A stretch of DNA of 48,959 bases from contig JAITDE010000084.1 in NCBI GenBank assembly GCA_031282735.1, positions 1 through 48,959 on the forward strand, written 5' to 3'. The translations under genes and the position numbers were made by a program. The notes below the pieces were generated by a model. That model did not search any database. It saw nothing but the letters and a program-made list of their open reading frames with translations, and was not told the origin of the DNA. Within the stretch, counting starts at the first letter, position 1; each line of letters begins with the position of its first letter. Source of the stretch: Oscillospiraceae bacterium. Its GTDB lineage: Bacteria; Bacillota; Clostridia; Oscillospirales; Acutalibacteraceae. Positions 40,243 to 48,959 of this stretch are shown here, one piece after another.

Positions 40243-42255
40243 TCACTCTCTCAGCCCATTTCTGCGAATAAACTCCGCGTCGTTTTGATCGACACGCCCG
40301 TCGCGGTTTGCGTCCATGGCGTCGGCGGCTTGCGGCGGCATCTGCAATGCGCCCACATGATACTGATTCCACAGTAGCAAATCCGTGCCGTTGCATCGCC
40401 CATCGGCATTGATGTCGCCGGCGACGACAACCGTGTAGGGTACACGCAGGGATGCGTTGTTTTGAAAGATGATTGTATCGCCCGTGGCGACGAACGGCTC
40501 TGCGTTTTGCACTTCGATTGGCTTTTCCGTAGTCAGCAAGGCGGCAATGTCGCCGTCGGTATCGGTGCGGGCGGGTAGATTCAAAACACGCTTTTGCGCA
40601 TGATCAATGACGACCGCTTCATCTGTTGCAGTCACGGGCATGTCCGGCAAAACGGCGGCGATTGCGTTTTTGACATTGAGCATCGGATAAGTTTCAAGGA
40701 TGGTCGCGCTGTAGTTTTTAACAATCTTCGGCGAAACGGCATCACTCTTGAGTATTTGTCCAATTTCCTCGCTTGTGACGGCGGGATTGACGGCGGCCAT
40801 CAACGCGGCGGTCGCGCAGACCATCGGCGCGGCAAAAGATGTGCCCGAACCCAACGCGTAGCGGCTTTGACCTGAAACAACAGGCTGTGCAATCAAGCAG
40901 TTTGCCCCCGGAGCATAAATCGACACCTGTGATCCGTACGCCGAAAACGACGTTTGCCCATAACCCGAACCGCTTTTTTCCGCCGCGCCAACGATCAGTA
41001 TGCGATCCAAAATCCGCCGCGCCATTTCGGGCGATTGACCTTGATTGTCGAGTTTGACGCACGCAAACAATCCATTGTGGATGGCATCTTGCCGCAAATT
41101 GCCTGCGGATTGCACAACGACAAACTTTGTATAGTCCGAGAGGATAATCTGCGACATGTTGGCGGCGACATAGCGGGCATGCGCGTCAATTTCCTCTTGA
41201 TTGAGCGGAACAAATGAATCGGCTTTATTGGGCATGATACCAAGCGAATAGTTGACGGCACGCGCACCGCTCATCACGGTGGAAATCAAAGCGTCAAACA
41301 GCACACTCATGCTCACAACCCCTTCGGACTTGCCCTCTATTTTGGCAAGGCGGGTAACGGCACTGAAATAATCAAAGGCAGTCACTTTCGCTTTCCAGGC
41401 AATGCCGGCAAAACCCGTTTGATTTTCGGCTTTTGCCGCCATCACGCTGGCGACCGCCGTGCCGTGAGCATCGGGCTTTGCGGTGTAAGTGTATTTGTTC
41501 GCGTGACCAAAATTGTCATAATTCGGCACATTGATGCTCGTCAGCGTTTGCACAACCGCGTCATTCAATTCAACGTGCGAGGTATCCACACCTTGATCGA
41601 CCATCCCTATCATGGCGAGCGTCGTCAAATTTTTTGTATAATCCCAAGCCCCCGCGGCGTCTATGGCTTCCACGCTCCATTTTGTAGTGGCTGTGCCGGC
41701 AGTCGTTCCGCTACCCGTCCAAGGATCGTTGGGCATATATTGGGGATAAACCGTCACAACCAAGTCGGGCATGGCGTTGGCGACACCTTGCATAGCGCAC
41801 AGACGTTCGGAGAGTTCCGTGAGTGCGGCATAATCCGCAACGGGTACACGCAGGACGATCTTTCCAACGGCATCGGCGCGTCCGATGATTTCGCCCTTCG
41901 CGGCGGCGATCACGGCATCACGCTGTTGCCGCGTACTGTCGCGCGTAAAAAGTAGTATCAGCACGTCGTCGGCGTATTTGATCCCCGTTTCGCGGTCATT
42001 TGCGATATGGGACGGATCAAGCACATAGCTGACGATATCGTCCGCAGAGTATGTTTCATCGGGCGGAGCGATGTGGAATGCATCCTCCGCGGGAACATAT
42101 TCCTTTGCGGGCGTATATTTCATAGGCTGTGCGGCGGGTGCCGGCGCGAAAGCGGCGTTCCGTGTTGGCGATTGCGGCAAAACGCTCAGCAAGATGGCAA
42201 AGAGCGCAATCCACACACCCTTTGCGAGATGTTTTTTTCTGCAATTTTTCACCAT
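40243..42255 (-). CDS. Secreted subtilisin-family protease with type I dockerin
   Basis: 670 residues from the ATG at 42255 (GGGGGTG site). Signal peptide: basic start and VWIALFAILLSVLPQSPTRNAAFA. A prodomain-like region (VLILLFTRDSTRQQRDAVIAAAKGEIIG) precedes the S8 catalytic domain: Asp in MIGMVDQGVDTSHVEL, His in DAHGTAVASVMAAK, Ser in GSGTSFAAPMVCATAALM. The C-terminal ~60 residues form a dockerin with two calcium repeats, GDINADGRCNGTDLLLWNQ and DANRDGRVDQNDAEFIRRN, each with the D-x-N-x-D-G...D spacing. It is likely exported and docked on a cohesin scaffold. No scaffold gene is in this window. Confidence 0.93.
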   Translation of the reverse strand: MVKNCRKKHLAKGVWIALFAILLSVLPQSPTRNAAFAPAPAAQPMKYTPAKEYVPAEDAFHIAPPDETYSADDIVSYVLDPSHIANDRETGIKYADDVLILLFTRDSTRQQRDAVIAAAKGEIIGRADAVGKIVLRVPVADYAALTELSERLCAMQGVANAMPDLVVTVYPQYMPNDPWTGSGTTAGTATTKWSVEAIDAAGAWDYTKNLTTLAMIGMVDQGVDTSHVELNDAVVQTLTSINVPNYDNFGHANKYTYTAKPDAHGTAVASVMAAKAENQTGFAGIAWKAKVTAFDYFSAVTRLAKIEGKSEGVVSMSVLFDALISTVMSGARAVNYSLGIMPNKADSFVPLNQEEIDAHARYVAANMSQIILSDYTKFVVVQSAGNLRQDAIHNGLFACVKLDNQGQSPEMARRILDRILIVGAAEKSGSGYGQTSFSAYGSQVSIYAPGANCLIAQPVVSGQSRYALGSGTSFAAPMVCATAALMAAVNPAVTSEEIGQILKSDAVSPKIVKNYSATILETYPMLNVKNAIAAVLPDMPVTATDEAVVIDHAQKRVLNLPARTDTDGDIAALLTTEKPIEVQNAEPFVATGDTIIFQNNASLRVPYTVVVAGDINADGRCNGTDLLLWNQYHVGALQMPPQAADAMDANRDGRVDQNDAEFIRRNGLRE

Positions 42256-42279
42256 GCAAACACCCCCGTGCATCAATCC

Positions 42280-42303
42280 ACTTGCGGATAAACTTGCGGA
42301 TAA
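42280..42303 (-). repeat. Tandem 12-base repeat upstream of the dockerin protease
   Basis: ACTTGCGGATAA occurs twice back to back (42280-42291 and 42292-42303), so the minus strand carries TTATCCGCAAGT twice. TTATCCGCA is one base from the DnaA box TTATCCACA. In the leader of the protease gene, a regulator site is as likely. Confidence 0.6.
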
Positions 42304-42319
42304 AATATAAATCAACCTG

Positions 42320-42377
42320 TAAACGACAGCGCGAAGCGGGAAAAGTCTTTTTGCTACTTTTTCTACAGAAAAAGTAG
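42320..42377 (-). repeat. Dispersed repeat, copy D
   Basis: In inverted orientation relative to copy A: ACGACAGCGCGAAGCGGG core, AAAAGTCTTTTTG, then hairpin CTACTTTTTCT (42354-42364)/AGAAAAAGTAG (42367-42377) with a 2-nt loop. Lies upstream of the dockerin protease. Confidence 0.75.
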
Positions 42378-42415
42378 GCATCCCCATAACACACTAACAC
42401 ATATAAAACTTTTTG

Positions 42416-43615
42416 TCAAGTGGATGAAATTGCGCGCGCCCCTGCCAGTACACCACTTGCCCATGCCCAATGGAGCGAAAAGCCGCCACACCCGCCGTCT
42501 ACATCCAGCACTTCGCCGCAGGCAAAAAGCCCTTGACGCAGTTTTGATTGCATCGTCAACGGATCAAACATCGAAACATCCGCGCCTCCCGCAGTGCTTT
42601 GCGCGTCTTTGAACCCGCGCGTTCCGGTGATCGGTATACGAAAAGATTTGGCGGAATCAACAAAATTCGGTATCTTTTTGACGATCGCCGCCGCTTGCGC
42701 ATGCAAATCCTGATTGCATTGGCGCAAGATCGTCTCCGCCAATCGTTTGGGGAGCAATCCGCCCAACAACACAGACGCGGTCAATTCAGGGCAGGCGTTT
42801 GCCGACGCGCACAAAAAAGCAATCGCTTGCGCATGTGCAATATTGGGCAAACAATCCAAAAAAAGGATACACGGCATGGCGGCACTACGGCTCAATTCCA
42901 TTGCGGCAATGCCCGAAACGCCGTCTTTCGCAAACAAAACCTCACCTGCGCTTGCCGCCAAAATCGTTCCCCCGCCTGTTTTCAAAACCGCGCCGCAACG
43001 CACACGCTGCCCCGCAAGCGCCGGCAAAGCGGTGCAATCGGACAGCAACCCCGCCAATGCAGGGCGCGGCGTGATAATCTTGTGCCCCAGCGATTTTAGC
43101 AACGCAAATCCTGAACCATCCGAACCATGCGCGGGCGCGGCACAACCGCCCGTTGCGATAACCACCCGTTCGCCGCGTATGTTTTGGTTGATCAGATAAC
43201 CGCCGTTCTGCTTTTCAATGGACTGAACGGCGCAGTCACATCGCGTTTCAACGCCCGCCCGCGCAACGCCGAAACGCAAGGCATCCAAAACGGTGCTTGC
43301 GCTGTTGCTGTTGGGATAAAACCGCCCTTCGCCATCGGCATAGATCGCCGCGCCGAGCGACGCGAAAAACGATTCGCACGCCTGCGCACCGAACATCCGC
43401 AGGGCGGGGAGAACAAAACGCTTGTTGTGGTATGGGTGATCAAGGACATTTTGATTGCTCAAATTGCAACGTCCGTTCCCCGTTGCAAGAATTTTTTTGC
43501 CGACACGAGGCAAACGTTCCAGCAATAGGATATCGCCGGACCTGCGCCCTGCGGCAATGGCCGCCGCAAGCCCCGAAGCACCGGCGCCGATGATAACCAT
43601 TTTATATGTTTTCAT
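42416..43615 (-). CDS. HI0933-family FAD-dependent oxidoreductase (BaiN/RdsA-like)
   Basis: 399 residues. FAD-binding Rossmann start VIIGAGASGLAAAIAAGR, the family signature GKKILATGNGRCNLSNQN, a second site VVIATGGCAAPAHGSDGSGF and a C-terminal FACGEVLDVDGGCGGFSLHWAWASGVLAG. Substrate is unknown; the family is annotated as aminoacetone oxidase or bile-acid reductase (BaiN) without firm evidence. Its ATG overlaps the GH3 stop (ATGA), so it is coupled to that gene. Confidence 0.93.
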   Translation of the reverse strand: MKTYKMVIIGAGASGLAAAIAAGRRSGDILLLERLPRVGKKILATGNGRCNLSNQNVLDHPYHNKRFVLPALRMFGAQACESFFASLGAAIYADGEGRFYPNSNSASTVLDALRFGVARAGVETRCDCAVQSIEKQNGGYLINQNIRGERVVIATGGCAAPAHGSDGSGFALLKSLGHKIITPRPALAGLLSDCTALPALAGQRVRCGAVLKTGGGTILAASAGEVLFAKDGVSGIAAMELSRSAAMPCILFLDCLPNIAHAQAIAFLCASANACPELTASVLLGGLLPKRLAETILRQCNQDLHAQAAAIVKKIPNFVDSAKSFRIPITGTRGFKDAQSTAGGADVSMFDPLTMQSKLRQGLFACGEVLDVDGGCGGFSLHWAWASGVLAGARAISST

Positions 43616-46068
43616 TGTTTTTTAAATAGCCCGCGTATCCCGCGCGCTGCGCCGGCGAGAAAGGTGCCGACGGCGCGGAGTTGTTTTTCGTCGTTGAAGA
43701 GCGAAACGATCGCCTCCGTCATTTTGAGATCCATCATGCCGGACGACCAAAAAGCGATGGTGCGTATGGGCATTTCAGTCACCATTTCAACAATCTGATC
43801 CATTTCGCCCAAATCGCTCATGATTTTTTTGACAATCGGCATCGCTTTCGGCAATATCCAAAGGATAAGACGCCCCAAGGCGCTGTCGGCGGATTCTTCC
43901 AGTGTGCTATCCAAATTTTTGCGTTGCGGCGTATCGTTTTTCGCCTTTGGGATTGGAAATCCAAGCACTTGCGCAAACTCCGCATCGGGTATGGCGTGCA
44001 CATTGGCGTTGCTGTAATTAGGCAAATCGCTTTGATAGAGCTGCGGAACAACGGTATCGTTAACCAACTCAAGTTCGGTTTGCAAGCGGATATCCGCGCT
44101 GGAAGCGGCAATCATGACCAGATATGTGCCGTTTTCGCAGTACCAATCTTTCAACCCTGTGTGATAATACGCGAAGGCGCGGGGATTGAGTGTGAACGTG
44201 ACGCGTTCCGATTGTCCCGCCTTCAAAAACACTTTCGCGAAGCCTTTCAGCTCCTTTGCGGCACGGAAAACCGCCGTGTTCGGTTTGCCGACATAGCATT
44301 GCACAATTTCGGCGGCATCAAAATTGCCTGTGTTGGTGATGGTCACGCTTGCCGTGATGGTATCGGTCGGCGCGATGATATCATCGGAAAGGACCAAATC
44401 ATCATAGGCAAACGTCGTGTAAGTCAAGCCATGCCCAAAGGGGAAGAGTACGGGTTTTGCGGCGGTTTCGTAGTAGCGGTATCCCACAAAAATGCTTTCG
44501 CGGTATTCCACCGTGAGCGGCGCACCGGGGAAGTTACCATAGCACGGAGTATCTTGCAGTGCGAGCGGGAATGTTTCGGCGAGTTTGGCGCAGGGGCTGT
44601 AGTCGCCGCAGAGCAGATCGAGTTGGGCGTCGCCGATCGCTTCACCCGCAAGGTAGCTTTCCAAAATGGCGTTGACATCCTCTACCCAAGGCATGCGCAC
44701 GGGCGAACCATTGTGCAAAACAACCGTGACATTGGGATTAACAGCGCAAATTTCTTTGATTGCAAGGTTTTGGCAGGGAGGCAAATCCAAATGCCGACGA
44801 TCCGCCCCCTCGGTTTCCATTGAATCAGGCAACCCCGCAAATATGACGACCGTATCGCTGTTTGCGGCAAGCTCCACGGCGCGGCGCAGCATCACAGGGT
44901 TGTATTCATAGTCTTTCGCGCCGAACCCCTCGGTGTATTCCACGGCAAGACCGCGCGTTTTTGCGGCTTCCAACGCGGAAACCACACGCCATGGGTTGGT
45001 ATGCGAACTGCCGCCGCCCTGATAGCGCGGCGTTTTCGCGAACCCACCGATAAAAGCAATGCGCTGTTCGGCTTTGAGCGGCAATGCGCCGCTGTTTTTG
45101 AGCAAAACCATACTTTGGCGCGCAAATACGCGCGATTTTTCGTGATCCGCTTCCCAATCCGTTGCGGGCGCGGGAATTGCCTCCTGCGCCGCTACGGCGC
45201 GGAGCGCAAGATAAATCACGCGTTCGCAGGCTGTTGTGAGAGCCTCTTCGGTCAACTCACCGCTTTCGAGTGCGGCGCGGAGTTTGGACTGATGGAACGC
45301 ATGGCTGGCCGGCATTTCGAGGTCAAGCCCTGCCGCAACGCCGGCCGCGCGGTTGCTCACCGCGCCCCAATCCGACACAACCGCGCCTTGAAAACCCCAT
45401 TCGCGCCGCAAAATATCGGTAAGAAGCCGTTTGTTTTCGGAGCAATAGATCCCCTCGAACAAACGGTTGTAGGCGCACATCACCGTCCACGGGTCGGCAC
45501 GCCGCACGGTTTGCTCAAACGCGGGAAGATAAATTTCACGCAGAGCGCGTTCGTCGACAACAGAGCGCACCGTCATACGGCGTTTTTCCTGATTGTTGGC
45601 GGCGAAGTGCTTGATGCTCACGCCGACGCCGCGTGACTGCAAACCCTGCGTGTAGGACACGGCGAGTTCCCCCGCCAAATAGGGATCTTCGGAAAAATAC
45701 TCAAAGTTGCGCCCGCAGAGCGGGGAACGTTTGATGTTAACGGCAGGACCTAGGAGCATCGCGAGGTTTTCGCTGCGGCATTCTCCGCCGAGCGTTTCGC
45801 CCAACGCTTGCAACAGCGCGCGGTCAAACGAAGCGGCGGTGCCGGCGGCTGTGGGGAACGCAACGGCGCGTTCGCTTCCGCCCAGACCCATCGCGTTTTC
45901 GCCGCTGCTTTGTTTGCGCAACCCGTGCGGCCCATCGCTCATCATTACGCCGGGTATGCCAAGGCGTTCCACGGGTCGCGTGTGCCAGTAGTCAAATCCG
46001 CTGATGAGTCGCAGTTTTTCGTCCTGCGTGAGTTGCTTTGCCAATATTTTGCTTGTTTCTTTTAGCAT
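43612..46068 (-). CDS. Glycoside hydrolase family 3 (beta-glucosidase type)
   Basis: 818 residues. GH3 N-terminal barrel: MSDGPHGLRKQ, SIKHFAANNQEKRRM and the nucleophile Asp in FQGAVVSDWGAV. The alpha/beta sandwich follows (IAFIGGFAKTPRYQGGGSSHTNP), then a fibronectin III-like domain (ASVTITNTGNFDAAEIVQCYVGKP). A C-terminal ~100-residue helical region (MVTEMPIRTIAFWSSGMMDLKM) is seen in many clostridial GH3 enzymes. No signal peptide, so it is cytosolic, probably hydrolysing imported beta-glucosides. GAGGGA site upstream. Confidence 0.94.
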   Translation of the reverse strand: MLKETSKILAKQLTQDEKLRLISGFDYWHTRPVERLGIPGVMMSDGPHGLRKQSSGENAMGLGGSERAVAFPTAAGTAASFDRALLQALGETLGGECRSENLAMLLGPAVNIKRSPLCGRNFEYFSEDPYLAGELAVSYTQGLQSRGVGVSIKHFAANNQEKRRMTVRSVVDERALREIYLPAFEQTVRRADPWTVMCAYNRLFEGIYCSENKRLLTDILRREWGFQGAVVSDWGAVSNRAAGVAAGLDLEMPASHAFHQSKLRAALESGELTEEALTTACERVIYLALRAVAAQEAIPAPATDWEADHEKSRVFARQSMVLLKNSGALPLKAEQRIAFIGGFAKTPRYQGGGSSHTNPWRVVSALEAAKTRGLAVEYTEGFGAKDYEYNPVMLRRAVELAANSDTVVIFAGLPDSMETEGADRRHLDLPPCQNLAIKEICAVNPNVTVVLHNGSPVRMPWVEDVNAILESYLAGEAIGDAQLDLLCGDYSPCAKLAETFPLALQDTPCYGNFPGAPLTVEYRESIFVGYRYYETAAKPVLFPFGHGLTYTTFAYDDLVLSDDIIAPTDTITASVTITNTGNFDAAEIVQCYVGKPNTAVFRAAKELKGFAKVFLKAGQSERVTFTLNPRAFAYYHTGLKDWYCENGTYLVMIAASSADIRLQTELELVNDTVVPQLYQSDLPNYSNANVHAIPDAEFAQVLGFPIPKAKNDTPQRKNLDSTLEESADSALGRLILWILPKAMPIVKKIMSDLGEMDQIVEMVTEMPIRTIAFWSSGMMDLKMTEAIVSLFNDEKQLRAVGTFLAGAARGIRGLFKKQ

Positions 46069-46113
46069 AGCAAAAGTCCCTCATTGCTTATTATTGTTTA
46101 TTATTGTTTATCG

Positions 46114-46554
46114 TTATATGAACGCTATATAGTCTTTCAAGTAAGGATCTGCGTAATGCGCAAAATCATCGGCAAAGAAAAAAGCACTGCCGACAACGAA
46201 CAACATGACGATAATGCCGATCACCACGCTTATGAGTGCAATCACAATGCCGGCGATGGCCAGACCACGCCCGCCCTCGTTCTTTTTTTTGGCGTCGCTC
46301 AGTCCAATGATGCAAAGAATCAAACCTGCGAACGGAACAATTGGAACGATGGTGAAGATGAGACCCAGCAGACAAAAAAGATTTGTGCCGATCTTGCCCT
46401 GCGCGGGTTGCCGATAGGGTTGCTGATCGTTTTGTTGGTATGTTTGCTGATAGTACGGCTGATCATTTCGCGGCGGAGACTGCATCGCAAACCCGCAATA
46501 GGGGCAGGATAGCGCGTTTTCGGCGACTTGATTGCCACAGTTGGAACAAAACAT
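46114..46554 (-). CDS. Zinc-ribbon / DUF4190 membrane protein
   Basis: 146 residues: zinc ribbon MFCSNCGNQVAENALSCPYCGFAM (four Cys), a Gln/Tyr/Pro-rich linker, then two transmembrane segments (LFCLLGLIFTIVPIVPFAGLILCIIGLSDAKKK and GLAIAGIVIALISVVIGIIVMLFVVGSAFFF), the DUF4190 pattern with the basic loop between them. Role unknown. GAGG site before the ATG. Gene stands alone between GH3 and the Lrp gene. Confidence 0.88.
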   Translation of the reverse strand: MFCSNCGNQVAENALSCPYCGFAMQSPPRNDQPYYQQTYQQNDQQPYRQPAQGKIGTNLFCLLGLIFTIVPIVPFAGLILCIIGLSDAKKKNEGGRGLAIAGIVIALISVVIGIIVMLFVVGSAFFFADDFAHYADPYLKDYIAFI

Positions 46555-46580
46555 GGCGTAACCTCTTTTCGTTGTTTTCG

Positions 46581-47036
46581 TTATGAGTTGGCATCCGGCA
46601 AAAAGACCGCGTTGTCTTTGATTGTTTTGAGCACAAGATGGGTTTTGGTCGCCGAAACACCCTGCACGGATTTGATGGAGCGGTGGATGGTTTCGAGCGC
46701 TTCGGGCGAACTTGTGACGATTTGAAGCATAAAATCAAAATCGCCTGTGAGGTAGTGAAACGCCACAACATTGGGGATATCGAGCACCCGCTCCACGAAC
46801 GCGTCATAATGTTTCGGATGTTCCAGGCACACTTCCATCCAAGCGGTCAACCCGTTGCCGAGTTTTTTTTGGTTGAGCGCAATGGTGTATTGCTCAATCA
46901 CGCCGTTTTCCTCCAACTTGCGGATGCGCTCAATCACGGCGGAAACGGAGAGACTGACATCCGCGCAAATGGCGGAGGCTCGCTGCCTTGCGTTTTGCGC
47001 AAGCGCATTTAGGATTTTGATATCAACGGCGTCCAT
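46581..47036 (-). CDS. Lrp/AsnC-family transcriptional regulator
   Basis: About 151 residues. N-terminal winged HTH (VDIKILNALAQNARQRASAICADVSLSVSAVIERIRKLEENGVIEQYT) and a C-terminal RAM ligand-binding domain (MEVCLEHPKHYDAFVERVLDIPNVVAFHYLTGDFDFMLQIVTSSPEALETI). These regulators sense amino acids or related ligands as dimers or octamers. ATG at 47036 has AAGGGATGG ten bases upstream; a TTG two codons earlier is an alternative. Target genes cannot be inferred. Confidence 0.93.
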   Translation of the reverse strand: MDAVDIKILNALAQNARQRASAICADVSLSVSAVIERIRKLEENGVIEQYTIALNQKKLGNGLTAWMEVCLEHPKHYDAFVERVLDIPNVVAFHYLTGDFDFMLQIVTSSPEALETIHRSIKSVQGVSATKTHLVLKTIKDNAVFLPDANS

Positions 47037-47077
47037 GTTCAAAAAACCATCCCTTTTCTGTCAATTTTATGTGTTTG

Positions 47078-48832
47078 TTATGCTTTTTCCCGCGTTCGCG
47101 CGCTAGGATTGACAATAATCGTCTCGTAATGGTGATAAATCACTTTGCCGGGTAAAGCGCCGTTTGGCTTTTTGATGCACTTGACGGGCGTAAAATCCAC
47201 CGGAACATGACTGGACGCTTGCGCCTTGCTGTGCCAAGCGGCAAGCGCGGCCGCCTCCTCAACGCTCTTTTTGGGCGGCGGCTGATTGCTCGTCAGCAAA
47301 ATCACATGCGAACCCGCGTAACCCTGCGCGTGTAGCCAAAGGTCGTTGCCGTGGGCTTGGCGGAAAGTCAGCGCGTCGTTTTGCGTGTTGCTGCGCCCCA
47401 CCAAAACGCGCAAACCATCGGATGTTTCGTACTCCAAAGGCGGCAAAGCGGCGGGTTTTTTGTTTTTGACCTGCTTGCGTTTGCAAATGCCTTGCTGTTC
47501 CAACTCCGCGCGGAGATGTTCGAGTTCCAACGCCGAATTGCTACGGGACAAAAAATCGGCGGCGCTTTGCAGATATTCGAGTTCGTTTTCGCCCGTGGCG
47601 ATCAAATCCACCAGCATGCGCGCGGCGGTTTTGGCGCGTTGATACTCCTTATAGTATTGCTGTGCGTTCGCGGACGGCGATTTTGAGGGATTGACGGGGA
47701 TTGTTACACAGTGACCGCCGTCATAATAATTTTCCAAGCGGTATACACTTGCGCCTTTTGCGGCGGGATCGGCTTCCAACTGGGCGCGGTTGGCGAGAAT
47801 CAATTCGGCAAACACGCGTAGCTGCTCACGATCTTGACTGGCGAGCAATTCGGCACGCTGTGCCTCCAGTTTGCGCACGGTGCGGGCGATGCGGGTTTGC
47901 AGGAGCTTTTGCAACTCCTGGCTGCGCTGATTCGCGCGTACCGCGCGGTCGTTTTCGGTGTAGTAGGCATCCAGCAGTGATGAATAATCCGCACAAAATT
48001 CCTGTGTGTGCGCACCGAGCAGATGTGTCAGCGGCATGCAGGAAAAATACGCGGGCAGACGCTCTTGACTGCGCAGTAAAACGGGCGTTCCGCCCTGTTC
48101 CAACAACGCCTTTGCCTGTTCCAGCTGTTGCAGGAGCAAATCACGCTGGAGCGCGTTCAAATCCGCGATCTTCGGGTCGTTTGCCGCAACACGGTATGAT
48201 ACCTCACGGCAAAGCAACGGTGAAAATCCATCCAAACATTTGAGGAGCGCGTCGCTCAGCGTCAGCGGCGCAAACGCCTCCAACGCGGTCAGGCAGCTTG
48301 CCGCGGATTGCGTATACAGCGAATGCTTTGACTGCGGCGGCGGGAAAAGATAAGGTATCCCGGGCAACAACCGCCGCATTGCGCTTTGCGTTGCGTCGAT
48401 ACGCCGCAGGGCATCAATGATCGTCCCGTCTTCGCGCACCAAAATCAAATTGCAGTGCTTGCCTGTGAATTCCGCGCACAACCGCAGTTGAACGGCTTCG
48501 CCGATTTCGCTGGTTGCGGCAAAACGGAAAACGGCGACACGGTCAAGATCATGCTGTGCGCTATCCAGCAATTGTGCGCCTATAAGATGTTTGCGCAATA
48601 ACATGCAAAACATCGACGGCTGTTTTGGGTTCTCGGGTAGCTCCGCGGTGAGATGCACACGTGCGCGGGCAGGATTCAGCACAAAAAGGCACTTCGGCGC
48701 GGACGTTCTTGTGCGCAGGTGCAACACAACTTCCTCGCGGCCGGGGTGGTGGATTTTGTCCACGCGCGCCCCGCGCAATCGCGTGTTCAATTCATCGCAC
48801 AGGCAGTGCAAAAAAATCCCGTCCAACGGCAT
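47078..48832 (-). CDS. rqcH: Ribosome quality control protein RqcH (NFACT/FbpA family)
   Basis: 584 residues. N-terminal NFACT domain (MPLDGIFLHCLCDELNTRLRGARVDKIHHPGREEVVLHLRT), long coiled-coil middle and the C-terminal NFACT-R domain (FRQAHGNDLWLHAQGYAGSHVILLTSNQPPPKKSVEEAAALAAWHSKAQASSHVPVDFTPVKCIKKPNGALPGKVIYHHYETIIV). RqcH recruits tRNA-Ala to stalled 50S subunits and adds alanine tails; older annotation is fibronectin-binding protein. Weak AGAGAT site. It is 15 bases after a Nif3-like gene end. Confidence 0.95.
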   Translation of the reverse strand: MPLDGIFLHCLCDELNTRLRGARVDKIHHPGREEVVLHLRTRTSAPKCLFVLNPARARVHLTAELPENPKQPSMFCMLLRKHLIGAQLLDSAQHDLDRVAVFRFAATSEIGEAVQLRLCAEFTGKHCNLILVREDGTIIDALRRIDATQSAMRRLLPGIPYLFPPPQSKHSLYTQSAASCLTALEAFAPLTLSDALLKCLDGFSPLLCREVSYRVAANDPKIADLNALQRDLLLQQLEQAKALLEQGGTPVLLRSQERLPAYFSCMPLTHLLGAHTQEFCADYSSLLDAYYTENDRAVRANQRSQELQKLLQTRIARTVRKLEAQRAELLASQDREQLRVFAELILANRAQLEADPAAKGASVYRLENYYDGGHCVTIPVNPSKSPSANAQQYYKEYQRAKTAARMLVDLIATGENELEYLQSAADFLSRSNSALELEHLRAELEQQGICKRKQVKNKKPAALPPLEYETSDGLRVLVGRSNTQNDALTFRQAHGNDLWLHAQGYAGSHVILLTSNQPPPKKSVEEAAALAAWHSKAQASSHVPVDFTPVKCIKKPNGALPGKVIYHHYETIIVNPSARTREKA

Positions 48833-48847
48833 ATGATCTCTATCTTT

Positions 48848-48959
48848 CTAGATATGATAAATCGGTGAGGTTTCATCCGCCAACGCAAACGAAACACGCG
48901 GAAATTGCTTTTCCAACAGTGTGCGCAAATGTTCCAGCGCGATGTGTTCGGTTTCAAAG
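48848..48959 (-). CDS. C-terminus of a probable Nif3-family protein (5' partial)
   Basis: Only the last 36 residues are inside the window: FETEHIALEHLRTLLEKQFP, then RVSFALADETSPIYHI and a TAG stop. An H/F-x-TE start followed by an amphipathic helix is how Nif3/YqfO dinuclear-metal proteins end, after a DAGH motif that would lie outside. The tail is short, so the family call is tentative; the presence of a gene is well supported by frame and the close spacing to rqcH. Confidence 0.55.
   Translation of the reverse strand, partial: FETEHIALEHLRTLLEKQFPRVSFALADETSPIYHI

Overview
The window looks like a chromosomal segment of an anaerobic clostridial (Firmicutes) bacterium. Evidence: an NADH-linked trimeric [FeFe] hydrogenase operon, an RnfB-type iron-sulfur protein, a SpoIIIJ/YidC plus Jag pair, RqcH, a secreted subtilisin with a type I dockerin (the part used to dock on cellulosome-like scaffolds), textbook TTGACA-17-TATAAT promoters, strong AGGAGG-type ribosome sites and U-tailed terminators. 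Two tiny Cys/Asn-rich proteins behind promoters resembling mother-cell sporulation promoters hint at a spore former. I see no integrase, transposase, terminase, capsid gene or CRISPR array.

Layout. 1-1677: 3' part of a surface-type protein with a DUF6273 domain. 1788-3466: era, then a KdpD-like universal-stress-protein gene. 3546-3901 (minus): two tiny Cys/Asn-rich proteins. 4020-6920 (minus): an MTA/SAH-deaminase-like amidohydrolase and guaA. 7105-11705 (minus): rplM-rpsI-rpmH-rnpA-yidD-yidC-jag-PHP, i.e. the usual oriC-proximal rpmH-rnpA-yidC-jag block without dnaA, with a tandem repeat between rpmH and rnpA that duplicates the rnpA ribosome-binding region. 12221-19156 (plus): hydrogenase subunits (NuoE-like, NuoF-like, HydA), then apbE, a NusG-domain-II protein, a Gx-type membrane transporter and rnfB from its own promoter. 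19157-19427: repeat-rich spacer. 19428-20675 (minus): a small Cys protein and tsaD. 20971-30723 (minus): an AraC-type regulator and a seven-gene transport operon (DppB/C-like permeases, two ATPases, a lipoprotein binding protein and a YbtP/YbtQ-like pair), most like a metal or metallophore uptake locus. 30941-32275 (minus): a DUF1015 protein.

32448-36439 (plus): a compact cassette with its own promoter. It encodes a sigma-region-4-like protein, a small helical protein, a phage-baseplate-like protein, a lectin-like protein, an NlpC/P60 endolysin and an LLH-type holin, and it ends at a tRNA-Leu(GAG). It has lysis and surface-binding genes but no virion or integration genes, and is my leading candidate for an undescribed domesticated system. 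36930-40005: recA-recX and rimO. 40048-40200: a promoter and a terminator bracket about 115 nt with no ORF, a candidate small RNA. 40243-48959 (minus): dockerin subtilisin, HI0933-type flavoprotein with a GH3 glycosidase, a zinc-ribbon/DUF4190 membrane protein, an Lrp/AsnC regulator, rqcH and the C-terminus of a probable Nif3-family protein.

A dispersed repeat (a short-loop hairpin of T/C and A/G runs followed by a CCCGCTTCGCGCTGTC core) occurs in three intergenic regions. All assignments are by eye from motifs and context; no database search was run.
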